From an uncultured Eubacteriales bacterium (GTDB taxonomy: Bacteria; Bacillota; Clostridia; Oscillospirales; Oscillospiraceae): a DNA stretch of 18,249 nucleotides. The notes under the pieces were generated by a model. That model made no database searches, was not told the origin of the DNA, and saw only the letters and a list, made by a program, of their open reading frames with translations. Positions 5,911 to 12,898 of this stretch are shown piece by piece (positions within the stretch are counted from its first letter, which is position 1; each line of letters starts with the position of its first letter). The position numbers and the translations under genes were made by a program. Where the stretch lies: assembly GCA_900551995.1 (NCBI GenBank), contig URXW01000037.1, forward strand, positions 1 to 18,249, given 5' to 3'.

Positions 5911-6321
5911 GTGGCATCTGTCCTGCAGGGGACGCTGTTCCTCATCGGACTTATGAGCGCGGCATGGACGGATCTCCGGCGCAGGCAGATCTATGACCTT
6001 TCCGGTATCGTCATCGCAGGGGCGGGGCTGATTTCCTTCAGCCCCGCCCGGCTTCTCGGCCTGGCGCTGGCCGTCCCATTTTGGCTGGCAAGCCGGAGAG
6101 GACGCGGCGGCATGGGAGATGCGTTCCTTATCGCCGCCTCCGGCTTCCTGCTGGGCTTTCTGCGCGGAGTCGCCGGACTGGTGCTGGCACTGGTGCTGTA
6201 CTGCCTTTTCTACCTTGCAATAGCCGCCCTGCACAAGATCCGCAGGCAAGAGCGTCCACCGGAGAGCTATCCATTCGCGCCATTTCTTGCAGTGGGCTTC
6301 TTTACCGCATATATCATCTAA
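5911..6321 (+). CDS. tadV: A24-family prepilin peptidase (TadV/CpaA type)
   Basis: A 136-residue membrane aspartyl protease that matures Flp-type pilins. Both catalytic aspartates are visible: D21 in AAWTDLRRRQIYD and D70 in GRGGMGDAFL, the GxGD signature. The rest is hydrophobic helices, ending in YPFAPFLAVGFFTAYII, typical of the family. There is no N-methylase domain, as in TadV/CpaA. The start GTG 5911 lies 3 bases after the pilin stop with no clear ribosome site, so it probably relies on ribosomes finishing the pilin gene. That arrangement would keep the enzyme scarce relative to its substrate. Confidence 0.88.
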   Translation: MASVLQGTLFLIGLMSAAWTDLRRRQIYDLSGIVIAGAGLISFSPARLLGLALAVPFWLASRRGRGGMGDAFLIAASGFLLGFLRGVAGLVLALVLYCLFYLAIAALHKIRRQERPPESYPFAPFLAVGFFTAYII

Positions 6322-6341
6322 AACGAAGGAGGACTTGCTCC

Positions 6342-7145
6342 ATGAGTATTTTCAAAAACCGCACGGTCATCGGCGTCATCTGCATTCTGCTGGCACTGGT
6401 GATTTGCTTCGGCATCACGCCGCTGTTCAATCAGAGCATCAGCCAGAAGGCGGAGATCGTCCGTGTGACGAAGGACATTCACGCCGGCGAACTCATCACC
6501 AGGGACATGGTCACAACGGCCGAGGTCGGCTCCTATAATCTCCCCTCCGGTCTTATGACCGCGAAGGACAATGTGGTGGGCAAATACGCCAAGGCGGACC
6601 TTGCCGTTGGCGATTATATTCTCGCCACCAAGCTCTCGGAAGCGCCCGCCGCCGAGAATGCGTATCTCTATAATCTGGATGGCACGAAGCAGGCCATCTC
6701 CGTCACCATCAAGAGCTTCGCCACAGGACTGTCCGGCAAGCTCCAGAGCGGCGACATCGTATCGGTCATCGTGGCAGACTATCCGGAGGACGGTGAAACC
6801 ACCATCCCCGCCGAGCTGCAGTATGTGGAGATCATCTCTGTTACCGCCAGCACCGGCTATGACGCCAATACCGGCGAAGCCACAGGGGAGGAAAAAGAGC
6901 TTCCCTCCACCGTGACCTTCCTCGTTCTGCCGGAGCAGGCCAAGGTGCTGGCGGAGCTGGAGCAGGTCGCCAAGCTCCATTTAGCGCTCGTCTACCGCGG
7001 CACAACAGATGGCGCAAGGCAGTTCATCGAGGCACAGGATGCACTCATCGAGGAGCTGTACGCAGAGCCGGAGGAAGATCCCATTGAGGAGGGCGAAGCT
7101 GCCGATCCCGCCGCAGCCACACCGGAGAGTGAGGTGACAGGATGA
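6342..7145 (+). CDS. cpaB: CpaB-like pilus assembly protein
   Basis: A 267-residue protein with an N-terminal membrane anchor (residues 9-28), an SAF domain at about 37-100 (VTKDIHAGELITRDMVTT, then DNVVGKYAKADLAVGDYIL) and an RcpC/CpaB-like domain (AISVTIKSFATGL, then LQSGDIVSVIV). In diderm bacteria CpaB works with the CpaC secretin; here no secretin gene is visible, so it presumably acts in the cell wall space of a Gram-positive cell. The C-terminal 35 residues are very acidic (EEDPIEEGEAADPA). The start ATG follows AGGAGG by 9 bases. It overlaps the CpaE-like gene by ATGA. Confidence 0.88.
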   Translation: MSIFKNRTVIGVICILLALVICFGITPLFNQSISQKAEIVRVTKDIHAGELITRDMVTTAEVGSYNLPSGLMTAKDNVVGKYAKADLAVGDYILATKLSEAPAAENAYLYNLDGTKQAISVTIKSFATGLSGKLQSGDIVSVIVADYPEDGETTIPAELQYVEIISVTASTGYDANTGEATGEEKELPSTVTFLVLPEQAKVLAELEQVAKLHLALVYRGTTDGARQFIEAQDALIEELYAEPEEDPIEEGEAADPAAATPESEVTG

Positions 7146-7939
7146 ATTTCAGAAAGGCCAGCATCTTTCAGCGCGACACAGAGAAACCGGAGGAGCAGAA
7201 TGACAGCGGCGGTATGCTGGCGGTCTGGGGCAGCCCCGGCAGCGGAAAGACAATAACGGCAGTGAAAATCGCAAAAATGCTCTCCGCCAGAAAGAAAAAT
7301 GTCATCCTTTTGCTCTGTGACATGGCCGCTCCCATGCTGCCGTGCATCTGTCCCGCGGACGCTTTGGAGAGCAATGGCTCTCTTGCCGGCGTCCTGGCAG
7401 CCGCCCGTATCAGCGAGAACCTCATCAAGCATAACCTTGTCACCTTTAAGCGCAACAGCTGCCTTGCGGTATTGGGGCTTCTCGAACGGCAGAACGAGTA
7501 CAGCACTCCGCCCTTTACGCAGAAGCAGGTGGTAGAGCTGCTGGACGGACTGCGTCAGATCGCACCCTATGTCATCGTGGACTGCGGCAGCTACATTGCA
7601 AACGATATTCTCTCCGCCGTTGCGCTGATGGAGGCGGACAGTATCCTGCGCCTTGCCAACTGCGACCCCAAGAGCGTCAACTACTTTGCAAGTCAGCTCC
7701 CGCTGCTGGACGGGCCTGAGTGGGACATGGACAAGCAGTATAAGGTGGCATCCAATGTGAAGCCCTACCAGGCGGCGGACCACATCGGCAAGGTGCTGGG
7801 CGACACGGCCTTCGTGCTGCCCTATTCGCAGGAGCTGGAGGAGCAGTATCTGGCGGGCAATCTGCTTGCCGACCTCGCCCTCAAGGACAGCCGATCCTTC
7901 CGCAAGGAGTTAGAGCGTATCATCGCGGAGGTGTTTTAA
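7142..7939 (+). CDS. cpaE: CpaE/TadZ-like P-loop ATPase
   Basis: A 265-residue ATPase of the CpaE/TadZ position in the pilus cluster, where it is thought to place the assembly machine in the cell. The P-loop is GSPGSGKT (30-37), followed by VILLLCDM (54-61) and a Walker B-like VIVDCGSY at 144-151. The P-loop is a standard GxxxxGKT form instead of the KGGxGKT form of ParA/MinD proteins, and there is no N-terminal receiver domain. It starts within the CpaB stop (ATGA) and ends one base before the TadA start. Confidence 0.8.
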   Translation: MNFRKASIFQRDTEKPEEQNDSGGMLAVWGSPGSGKTITAVKIAKMLSARKKNVILLLCDMAAPMLPCICPADALESNGSLAGVLAAARISENLIKHNLVTFKRNSCLAVLGLLERQNEYSTPPFTQKQVVELLDGLRQIAPYVIVDCGSYIANDILSAVALMEADSILRLANCDPKSVNYFASQLPLLDGPEWDMDKQYKVASNVKPYQAADHIGKVLGDTAFVLPYSQELEEQYLAGNLLADLALKDSRSFRKELERIIAEVF

Positions 7940-7940
7940 T

Positions 7941-9452
7941 ATGGCTCTTGGCGAAAAGCGAAACGGCTCGGTCTTTGCCACAGCTGCACAGCGGCGGGAC
8001 GCGGCAGAATATCAGGTCACCTCGGAGCCGGAGGTCGTCCCTGTAGTGGTGGACGACACGCCGCAGCGGACTCTGAACACCGATATTGGCGCGCTTAGGC
8101 AGGCACACAACCTGTTCTTTACCCCGTCGACAGAGGGCAGGGACTTCAATTCCGTGCTGCAGGAGGTGCAGGAGTACATCTCTGGTGCCTACGCCGCACT
8201 CATCACCGAAGGCGGCGAGGACTCCAAGGAACAGCTCATGCGCTATATCACCAAGTACCTGCAGGACCGGCGTATCGCCGTAGCAGGCATGACGCAGACG
8301 GAGCTGGTGGACGCCATCTATTCCGAGATGGCGGAGTTCGGCTTCCTGACCCGCTATATCTACGCCGACGGCATTGAGGAGATCAACATCAACTCGTGGC
8401 GGGATATCGAGGTGCAGTATTCGGACGGTCGAAGCGAAAAGCTCACGGAACACTTTGACTCGCCGGAACACGCCCTTGCCGTCATCCGCCGTATGCTCCA
8501 CGCCTCCGGCATGGTGCTGGACAACGCCAGCCCTCTGGTCACGGGACACCTGACCCGCAACACCCGTATTGCCGCTATGAAATCCCCCGTGGTGGATGAG
8601 GATGTGGGCGTTGCCGCCTCCATCCGAATCGTCAACCGCCACAATCTCAGCCGTGAGGATCTGCTGCGCAGCGGCACAGCCACAGAGGAAATGCTGGACT
8701 GGCTTTCCGTATTTTTACGCTATGGGATCTCCATCTGCGTGGCTGGTGCCACTTCCTCCGGCAAGACCACGGCGGCAGGCTGGCTGCTGACCACGATCCC
8801 AGACAGCAAACGCATCTTCACCATCGAGAACGGCTCCCGTGAGCTGGAGCTGGTGCGGGAGGAAAACGGTAAGGTGGTCAACTCGGTGGTCCACACCCTG
8901 ACCCGCGACAGCGAAAATGAGCGTCAGCGGATCGATCAGATCGCGCTGGTGGATATCTGTCTGCGCTTCAACCCGGACATCCTTGTGGTGGGCGAGATGC
9001 GCGGCGCCGAGGCCAATGCCGCGCAGGAGGCCGCTCGCGTGGGTGTGGCGGTGCTGACCACCATCCACTCCAACTCATGCGAGGCGACCTACCGCCGCAT
9101 GGTGTCCCTGTGCAAACGAGCCGTGGATATGTCGGACGAAACGCTTCTCAGCTATGTGACGGAGGCATACCCCATCGTGGTCTTCTGCAAGCAGTTGGAA
9201 AATAAGCAGCGCCGCATGATGGAGATCATGGAGTGTGAGATCCTGCCCAATGGGGATCGCCGCTACAACACGCTGTTCCGCTATGTTATCACGGAGAATC
9301 ACATGGAGGACGGCAAATTCGTTATCGAAGGACATCACACGCAGGTGAACGAGATCTCCGTGAGTCTGCGCAAACGCCTGCTGGAAAACGGTATGCCCAA
9401 CGAGGAGCTGCAGGCTCTTTTGAAACCCAAGAAGGAGGTGAACGCCACTTGA
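7941..9452 (+). CDS. tadA: TadA/CpaF secretion ATPase (VirB11 family)
   Basis: A 503-residue hexameric ATPase that powers pilus assembly at the inner face of the membrane. The N-terminal domain includes MAEFGFLTRYIYADGIEEIN and the CpaF-type ISPL-like AGM/ASPLVTGHLT stretch. The catalytic domain has Walker A GATSSGKTTAA (269-279), an IFTIENGSRELEL Asp/Glu box (292-304), Walker B PDILVVGEMRG (345-355) and the His box LTTIHSN (372-378). All key residues are present. It could in principle serve the T4SS as a VirB11, but the CpaF-like N terminus and the TadB and TadC genes next to it favour the pilus. GGAGGTG lies 11 bases upstream of the ATG. Confidence 0.93.
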   Translation: MALGEKRNGSVFATAAQRRDAAEYQVTSEPEVVPVVVDDTPQRTLNTDIGALRQAHNLFFTPSTEGRDFNSVLQEVQEYISGAYAALITEGGEDSKEQLMRYITKYLQDRRIAVAGMTQTELVDAIYSEMAEFGFLTRYIYADGIEEININSWRDIEVQYSDGRSEKLTEHFDSPEHALAVIRRMLHASGMVLDNASPLVTGHLTRNTRIAAMKSPVVDEDVGVAASIRIVNRHNLSREDLLRSGTATEEMLDWLSVFLRYGISICVAGATSSGKTTAAGWLLTTIPDSKRIFTIENGSRELELVREENGKVVNSVVHTLTRDSENERQRIDQIALVDICLRFNPDILVVGEMRGAEANAAQEAARVGVAVLTTIHSNSCEATYRRMVSLCKRAVDMSDETLLSYVTEAYPIVVFCKQLENKQRRMMEIMECEILPNGDRRYNTLFRYVITENHMEDGKFVIEGHHTQVNEISVSLRKRLLENGMPNEELQALLKPKKEVNAT

Positions 9453-10378
9453 CAGCCCTGCTGCTGACTGCATGCGTCGGCATGATCACCGGCGCATTTC
9501 TTATCTTCCGCGTCTCGCCCATGGATTTCACGCTGGGTGTGTTCCGCCGGTTGACCGCCGGGCCCAAAAGCATCCGGGATGACATCAATGAGACGACCCA
9601 GCGCAAGAAGCCCGGCTTCTTCCGCCGTGAGATATCGGAAGCGCAGACGATCCTGCAAGCCACCGGAAAGGAGGAACGCTTTCCCGTGCTTTGCGCGGCA
9701 TCCCTGCTGCTCTTTGCCGTGGGTGCGGGCATCGCCATCATCATGAATAACCTCTTGCTGGTGCCGGTGCTGGCGGCCGGCATGATGTTCCTGCCCTTTT
9801 GGTACATTAAGCTCACGGCCGGACACTACAGGAAAGCTGTTACCGCCGAGCTGGAAACAGCACTTTCTATCATCACCACGGCCTACCTCCGCAGTGAGGA
9901 TCTGCAGACCGCCGTGGAGGAGAATATCAATTATCTGAACCCGCCCGTGCAAGGCGTGTTCCGCAGCTTCCTCACCCGCATCAAGCACATCGACCCGGAT
10001 ATGAATGCGGCGTTGGCGGAGCTGAAGTCTGCCATTGACAATGAGGTGTGGCGGGAGTGGTGTGAGGCACTCTCCGCCTGCCAGTATGACCACAGCATGA
10101 AAAGCACCCTTAATCCCATTGTGGCAAAGCTATCAGATATGCGCATCATCAATGGGGAGCTGGAGAATCTCGTGTTCGCGCCTCGCAAGGAATTCATCTC
10201 CATGGCGGCGCTGGTGGTGCTGAATATCCCGCTGCTGTACTTTCTCAACAAGGACTGGTATGCAGCCTTGATGACCACCGTACCCGGCAAGGCGGTGCTG
10301 GCGGTCTGTGCCGCCGCTATCTTTCTCTCCTTTGCCAGAGTGGTCAAGCTGACCCAGCCCATTGAATATCGGAGGTGA
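9449..10378 (+). CDS. tadB: TadB-like pilus platform protein
   Basis: A 309-residue inner-membrane platform protein of the T2SSF group. Helices are visible at about 3-20, 80-98, 102-120, 249-266 and 282-298, with a long cytoplasmic part (about 121-245) between them that would contact the TadA ATPase. The segment SAIDNEVWREWCEALSACQY is typical of the T2SSF core. The start is TTG 9449, which shares bases with the TadA stop (TTGA) and follows AAGGAGGTGA, so it is coupled to TadA translation. It is followed by TadC with a similarly tight junction. Confidence 0.85.
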   Translation: MTALLLTACVGMITGAFLIFRVSPMDFTLGVFRRLTAGPKSIRDDINETTQRKKPGFFRREISEAQTILQATGKEERFPVLCAASLLLFAVGAGIAIIMNNLLLVPVLAAGMMFLPFWYIKLTAGHYRKAVTAELETALSIITTAYLRSEDLQTAVEENINYLNPPVQGVFRSFLTRIKHIDPDMNAALAELKSAIDNEVWREWCEALSACQYDHSMKSTLNPIVAKLSDMRIINGELENLVFAPRKEFISMAALVVLNIPLLYFLNKDWYAALMTTVPGKAVLAVCAAAIFLSFARVVKLTQPIEYRR

Positions 10379-10383
10379 CGGAC

Positions 10384-11259
10384 ATGACAATCTTACTGTT
10401 CCTTTTCGGCGTGGCCGTTGCCGCAGGTTTGTTCTTCATTCTGGCGGATATTCTGAAGCTGCCCCGTCTCTCCACGGAGAAGGCACTTCTATCCGCAGGG
10501 CGAGCCGAGAAAAATCGGATGAAGTCTCTGGACGCGATCTTCCTTGGCTGGGCTATCAAGCTCTCCAAGTTTATCCGAATGGACGAGTACAAGCGTCATC
10601 GCATGGAGCGCACGCTGAGTGCTGCCGGCATGGACATGACGCCGGAGGTCTACTTGGCCTATACCATCCTCAAGCCTGCCGCCGCGCTGCTGGCGGTCAT
10701 TCCGTGTCTGCTGATCTTCCCTCTGCTCTCGCCCATCGTGGTGCTGCTGGCGATATTGCTTTACTTCAAGGAGAGCCACAAGGCGGAGGAAAAGGTCACC
10801 GAACGCCGCGAGAAGATCGAGGGTGAGCTGCCCCGCTTTGTTGCCACAGTGGAGCAGGAGCTGGGAGCCAGCCGCGACGTGCTGACGATCTTGGAAAACT
10901 ACAAGCGTCACGCCGGTCCCGACTTTGCCCGTGAGCTGGATGTGCTGACGGCGGATATGCGCTCCTCTTCTTATGAGGCGGCACTGGTTCGCTTCGAGGG
11001 CAGGCTGGCGTCACCCATGCTCTCGGACATCGTGCGCGGGCTCATCGGCGTCCTGCGCGGGGATGACGGGCGAATCTATTTCCAGATGCTCTCCCATGAC
11101 ATGAAACAGCTGGAGCTTCAGCGGCTCAAGGCGCAGGCAGCGAAGATCCCGCCCAAGATCCGTGTGTACTCCTTCGTTATGCTGGTCTGCTTTATGCTCA
11201 TCTACATTGTGGTCATCCTCATGCAGATCCTCACCTCGATGGGAGGGCTGTTTGGATGA
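10384..11259 (+). CDS. tadC: TadC-like pilus platform protein
   Basis: A 291-residue second platform protein paired with TadB. An N-terminal helix (2-21), a central pair (about 97-127) and a C-terminal helix (262-284) flank a cytoplasmic region with the T2SSF-like run EGELPRFVATVEQELGASRD and LVRFEGRLASPMLSDIVRGL. I chose ATG 10384, with GGAGG 8 bases before it; GTG 10375 lies inside that site. Its last bases overlap the ATG of the next gene (ATGA). Confidence 0.87.
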   Translation: MTILLFLFGVAVAAGLFFILADILKLPRLSTEKALLSAGRAEKNRMKSLDAIFLGWAIKLSKFIRMDEYKRHRMERTLSAAGMDMTPEVYLAYTILKPAAALLAVIPCLLIFPLLSPIVVLLAILLYFKESHKAEEKVTERREKIEGELPRFVATVEQELGASRDVLTILENYKRHAGPDFARELDVLTADMRSSSYEAALVRFEGRLASPMLSDIVRGLIGVLRGDDGRIYFQMLSHDMKQLELQRLKAQAAKIPPKIRVYSFVMLVCFMLIYIVVILMQILTSMGGLFG

Positions 11260-11648
11260 GAAACAAATGGAAGAAACGCTCCGGCGAGGGCTACATCGAT
11301 ACCTGTGTCCTTATTCTCTGCGCCATGCTGGTGATCGCATTGGCGGTGAAGGTGCTGCCGGTGTATGTGGCGAAGCAGCAGCTTGACACCTTCGCCGCCG
11401 AGCTGGTGCGGGAAGCCGAGATCACCGGCAGAGTCGGGAGTGAAACGACCTCCCGCGCGCAGGTGCTTTCCGAGCGGTTGGAGATCGACCCGGACATCCG
11501 CTGGTCCCGCACCGGCCGCATCCAACTCAATGAGGAGGTGACGGTGACACTGACCATGGATGTGGACATCGGCTTTGGTGGGCTTGGCAGCTTCCCCATT
11601 GAGCTGACGGCACAGGCCAGCGGCAGATCGGAGGTGTATTGGAAATGA
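11256..11648 (+). CDS. TadE-like minor pilin (DUF4320 type)
   Basis: A 130-residue protein with a basic N-terminal leader, the motif RSGEGYIDT (8-16), one hydrophobic helix (VLILCAMLVIALAVKVLP, about 18-35) and a small extracellular domain (AKQQLDTFAAELVREAEITG, then VTVTLTMDVDIGFGG). This is the TadE-like arrangement and I recall the sequence type as DUF4320. Bases 11277-11303 repeat the DNA of the pilin motif at 5740-5766 nearly exactly, which supports common origin. It overlaps its neighbours by ATGA at both ends. Confidence 0.8.
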   Translation: MRNKWKKRSGEGYIDTCVLILCAMLVIALAVKVLPVYVAKQQLDTFAAELVREAEITGRVGSETTSRAQVLSERLEIDPDIRWSRTGRIQLNEEVTVTLTMDVDIGFGGLGSFPIELTAQASGRSEVYWK

Positions 11649-12178
11649 GAAAGCTGCTTTTTCGCTCCCGCTCCGGTGAGGGCTATCCCATGGTCATCGC
11701 TGTGACCCTCTGCCTGCTCATGCTCTTTATGGTCATAGCGGAATATTTCCGGGTGAGCATCATCGTGCAGGGCGTGCGGGACGCGGTGCAGCAGGCGGTC
11801 ATTGCCACGGTCAATGAGAACTATGACGATGTGTACCACTCTGTGCGGGAGGGCTATGCCGCAGGTTGGTTTCCGGAGGGGGACGGCGAGTGGTTTGAGT
11901 CCATCGACGCCGGTGACATCTACGGCAACCTGTCCTATATCCTTGGCCTTACCACAGATGGCGAAGGCTACATGAAATACGCCGGAAACGAGCTGGAGTA
12001 TACGCTCTCTGACCTGTCCGTTCATATCTCCAACAACGCCATCGCCTCAGGCCGGAGCGAGGGGTATCTCGCAACCGCCACCCTCCATCTGGAGATCCCC
12101 ACCCGATTTGCCGGACGTGTGCTTCCGCCCGTGAGCCTAAATCTGCAGGTGCAGGCCAAGTATATCCCGAAGTTTTAG
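11645..12178 (+). CDS. TadF/TadE-like minor pilin
   Basis: A 177-residue protein beginning with a basic leader, the motif RSGEGY (9-14), a single helix (MVIAVTLCLLMLFMVIAEYF, 16-35) and the RVSIIVQGVRDAVQQAVIAT stretch usual after the helix of TadE/TadF proteins. The external domain is about 130 residues and ends LQVQAKYIPKF. Unlike the other two RSGEGY proteins, the motif is followed by PM and lacks an acidic residue at that point. ATG 11645 is preceded by GGAGGTG (8 bases); TTG 11639 is an in-frame but worse choice. It is the last gene of the overlapping pilus row; a 97-base gap follows with no clear terminator or promoter. Confidence 0.78.
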   Translation: MRKLLFRSRSGEGYPMVIAVTLCLLMLFMVIAEYFRVSIIVQGVRDAVQQAVIATVNENYDDVYHSVREGYAAGWFPEGDGEWFESIDAGDIYGNLSYILGLTTDGEGYMKYAGNELEYTLSDLSVHISNNAIASGRSEGYLATATLHLEIPTRFAGRVLPPVSLNLQVQAKYIPKF

Positions 12179-12275
12179 TTCTTTTCGCTTCTTACAGTAG
12201 ACTTCCGAAGAAAGCTGTGGTATGTTCGGGATAAGAAGAAAAATCACTGACCCCTACAAAGGAGGAGTTCGACCT

Positions 12276-12824
12276 ATGACAGACAAAACAAAACGCATCA
12301 TCCTCATTGCGGCAGGCGTCCTGCTCTGTGCGGCACTGGTGGTGGGGATTGTCAGCCGCCTTGCGGCGGTGCCCATGCCCATCGACCCCGCCATCCCGGA
12401 CGATACACCCGACACGAAAGATCCGGTGGTGAACATCAGCGATCCAGAGGTAAAGGTGGAAAGCAAGACGGATGGCGAACAGCATGATCCCGGCAGGGAT
12501 GCTGACAGCTCCGGTACAGAGCAGGCCATTCAGGGTACGCCCACCAAGCCGGACGCGCCGGAGCATCCCGGCAAGACGGAAAAGGACCATGCGGCGGATG
12601 ATGTGCCGGAAGCGGACCGCAACAAGGGAACGCCGCCCACCTACAAGCCGGAGCAGACTGAGGTAAAGCCCCAGCCCACAGAGCCTGCAGGCGGCAGCAC
12701 CAATGATGCCGGACAGGTATATGTTCCGGGCTTCGGCTATGTGACACCCAGTGGTCCAAACGATGGCGGAACGCTGGACGACATGTATGAAAACGGCAAC
12801 AAGATCGGTATCATGGGCGGCTGA
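12276..12824 (+). CDS. Membrane-anchored DUF6550-type protein
   Basis: A 182-residue protein with one N-terminal helix (RIILIAAGVLLCAALVVGIV) and then a long disordered region rich in Pro, Asp, Glu, Lys and Thr, such as would cross the cell wall. It ends in a conserved short block, GQVYVPGFGYVTPSGPNDGG then MYENGNKIGIMGG, that I associate with DUF6550 proteins of Clostridia conjugative elements. There is no lipobox or sortase signal. GGAGG lies 10 bases before the ATG. It is probably a tether or wall-spanning part of the pilus or conjugation machine; that role is inferred from layout and neighbours. Confidence 0.7.
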   Translation: MTDKTKRIILIAAGVLLCAALVVGIVSRLAAVPMPIDPAIPDDTPDTKDPVVNISDPEVKVESKTDGEQHDPGRDADSSGTEQAIQGTPTKPDAPEHPGKTEKDHAADDVPEADRNKGTPPTYKPEQTEVKPQPTEPAGGSTNDAGQVYVPGFGYVTPSGPNDGGTLDDMYENGNKIGIMGG

Positions 12825-12839
12825 CCTCGCCCTTCCAAG

Positions 12840-12874
12840 AGAGACACGGCTGAGAAACGGCCGTGTCTCTTTTT
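12840..12874 (+). terminator. Intrinsic terminator after the DUF6550-type gene
   Basis: AGAGACACGGC (12840-12850) pairs perfectly with GCCGTGTCTCT (12860-12870), followed by TTTT. It divides the pilus transcript from the large secreted protein gene, which starts only 25 bases later; no promoter is evident in that short gap, so it may set a dose step rather than a full stop. Confidence 0.85.
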
Positions 12875-12898
12875 ATCTTCACGACTGGAGGAATGCGT

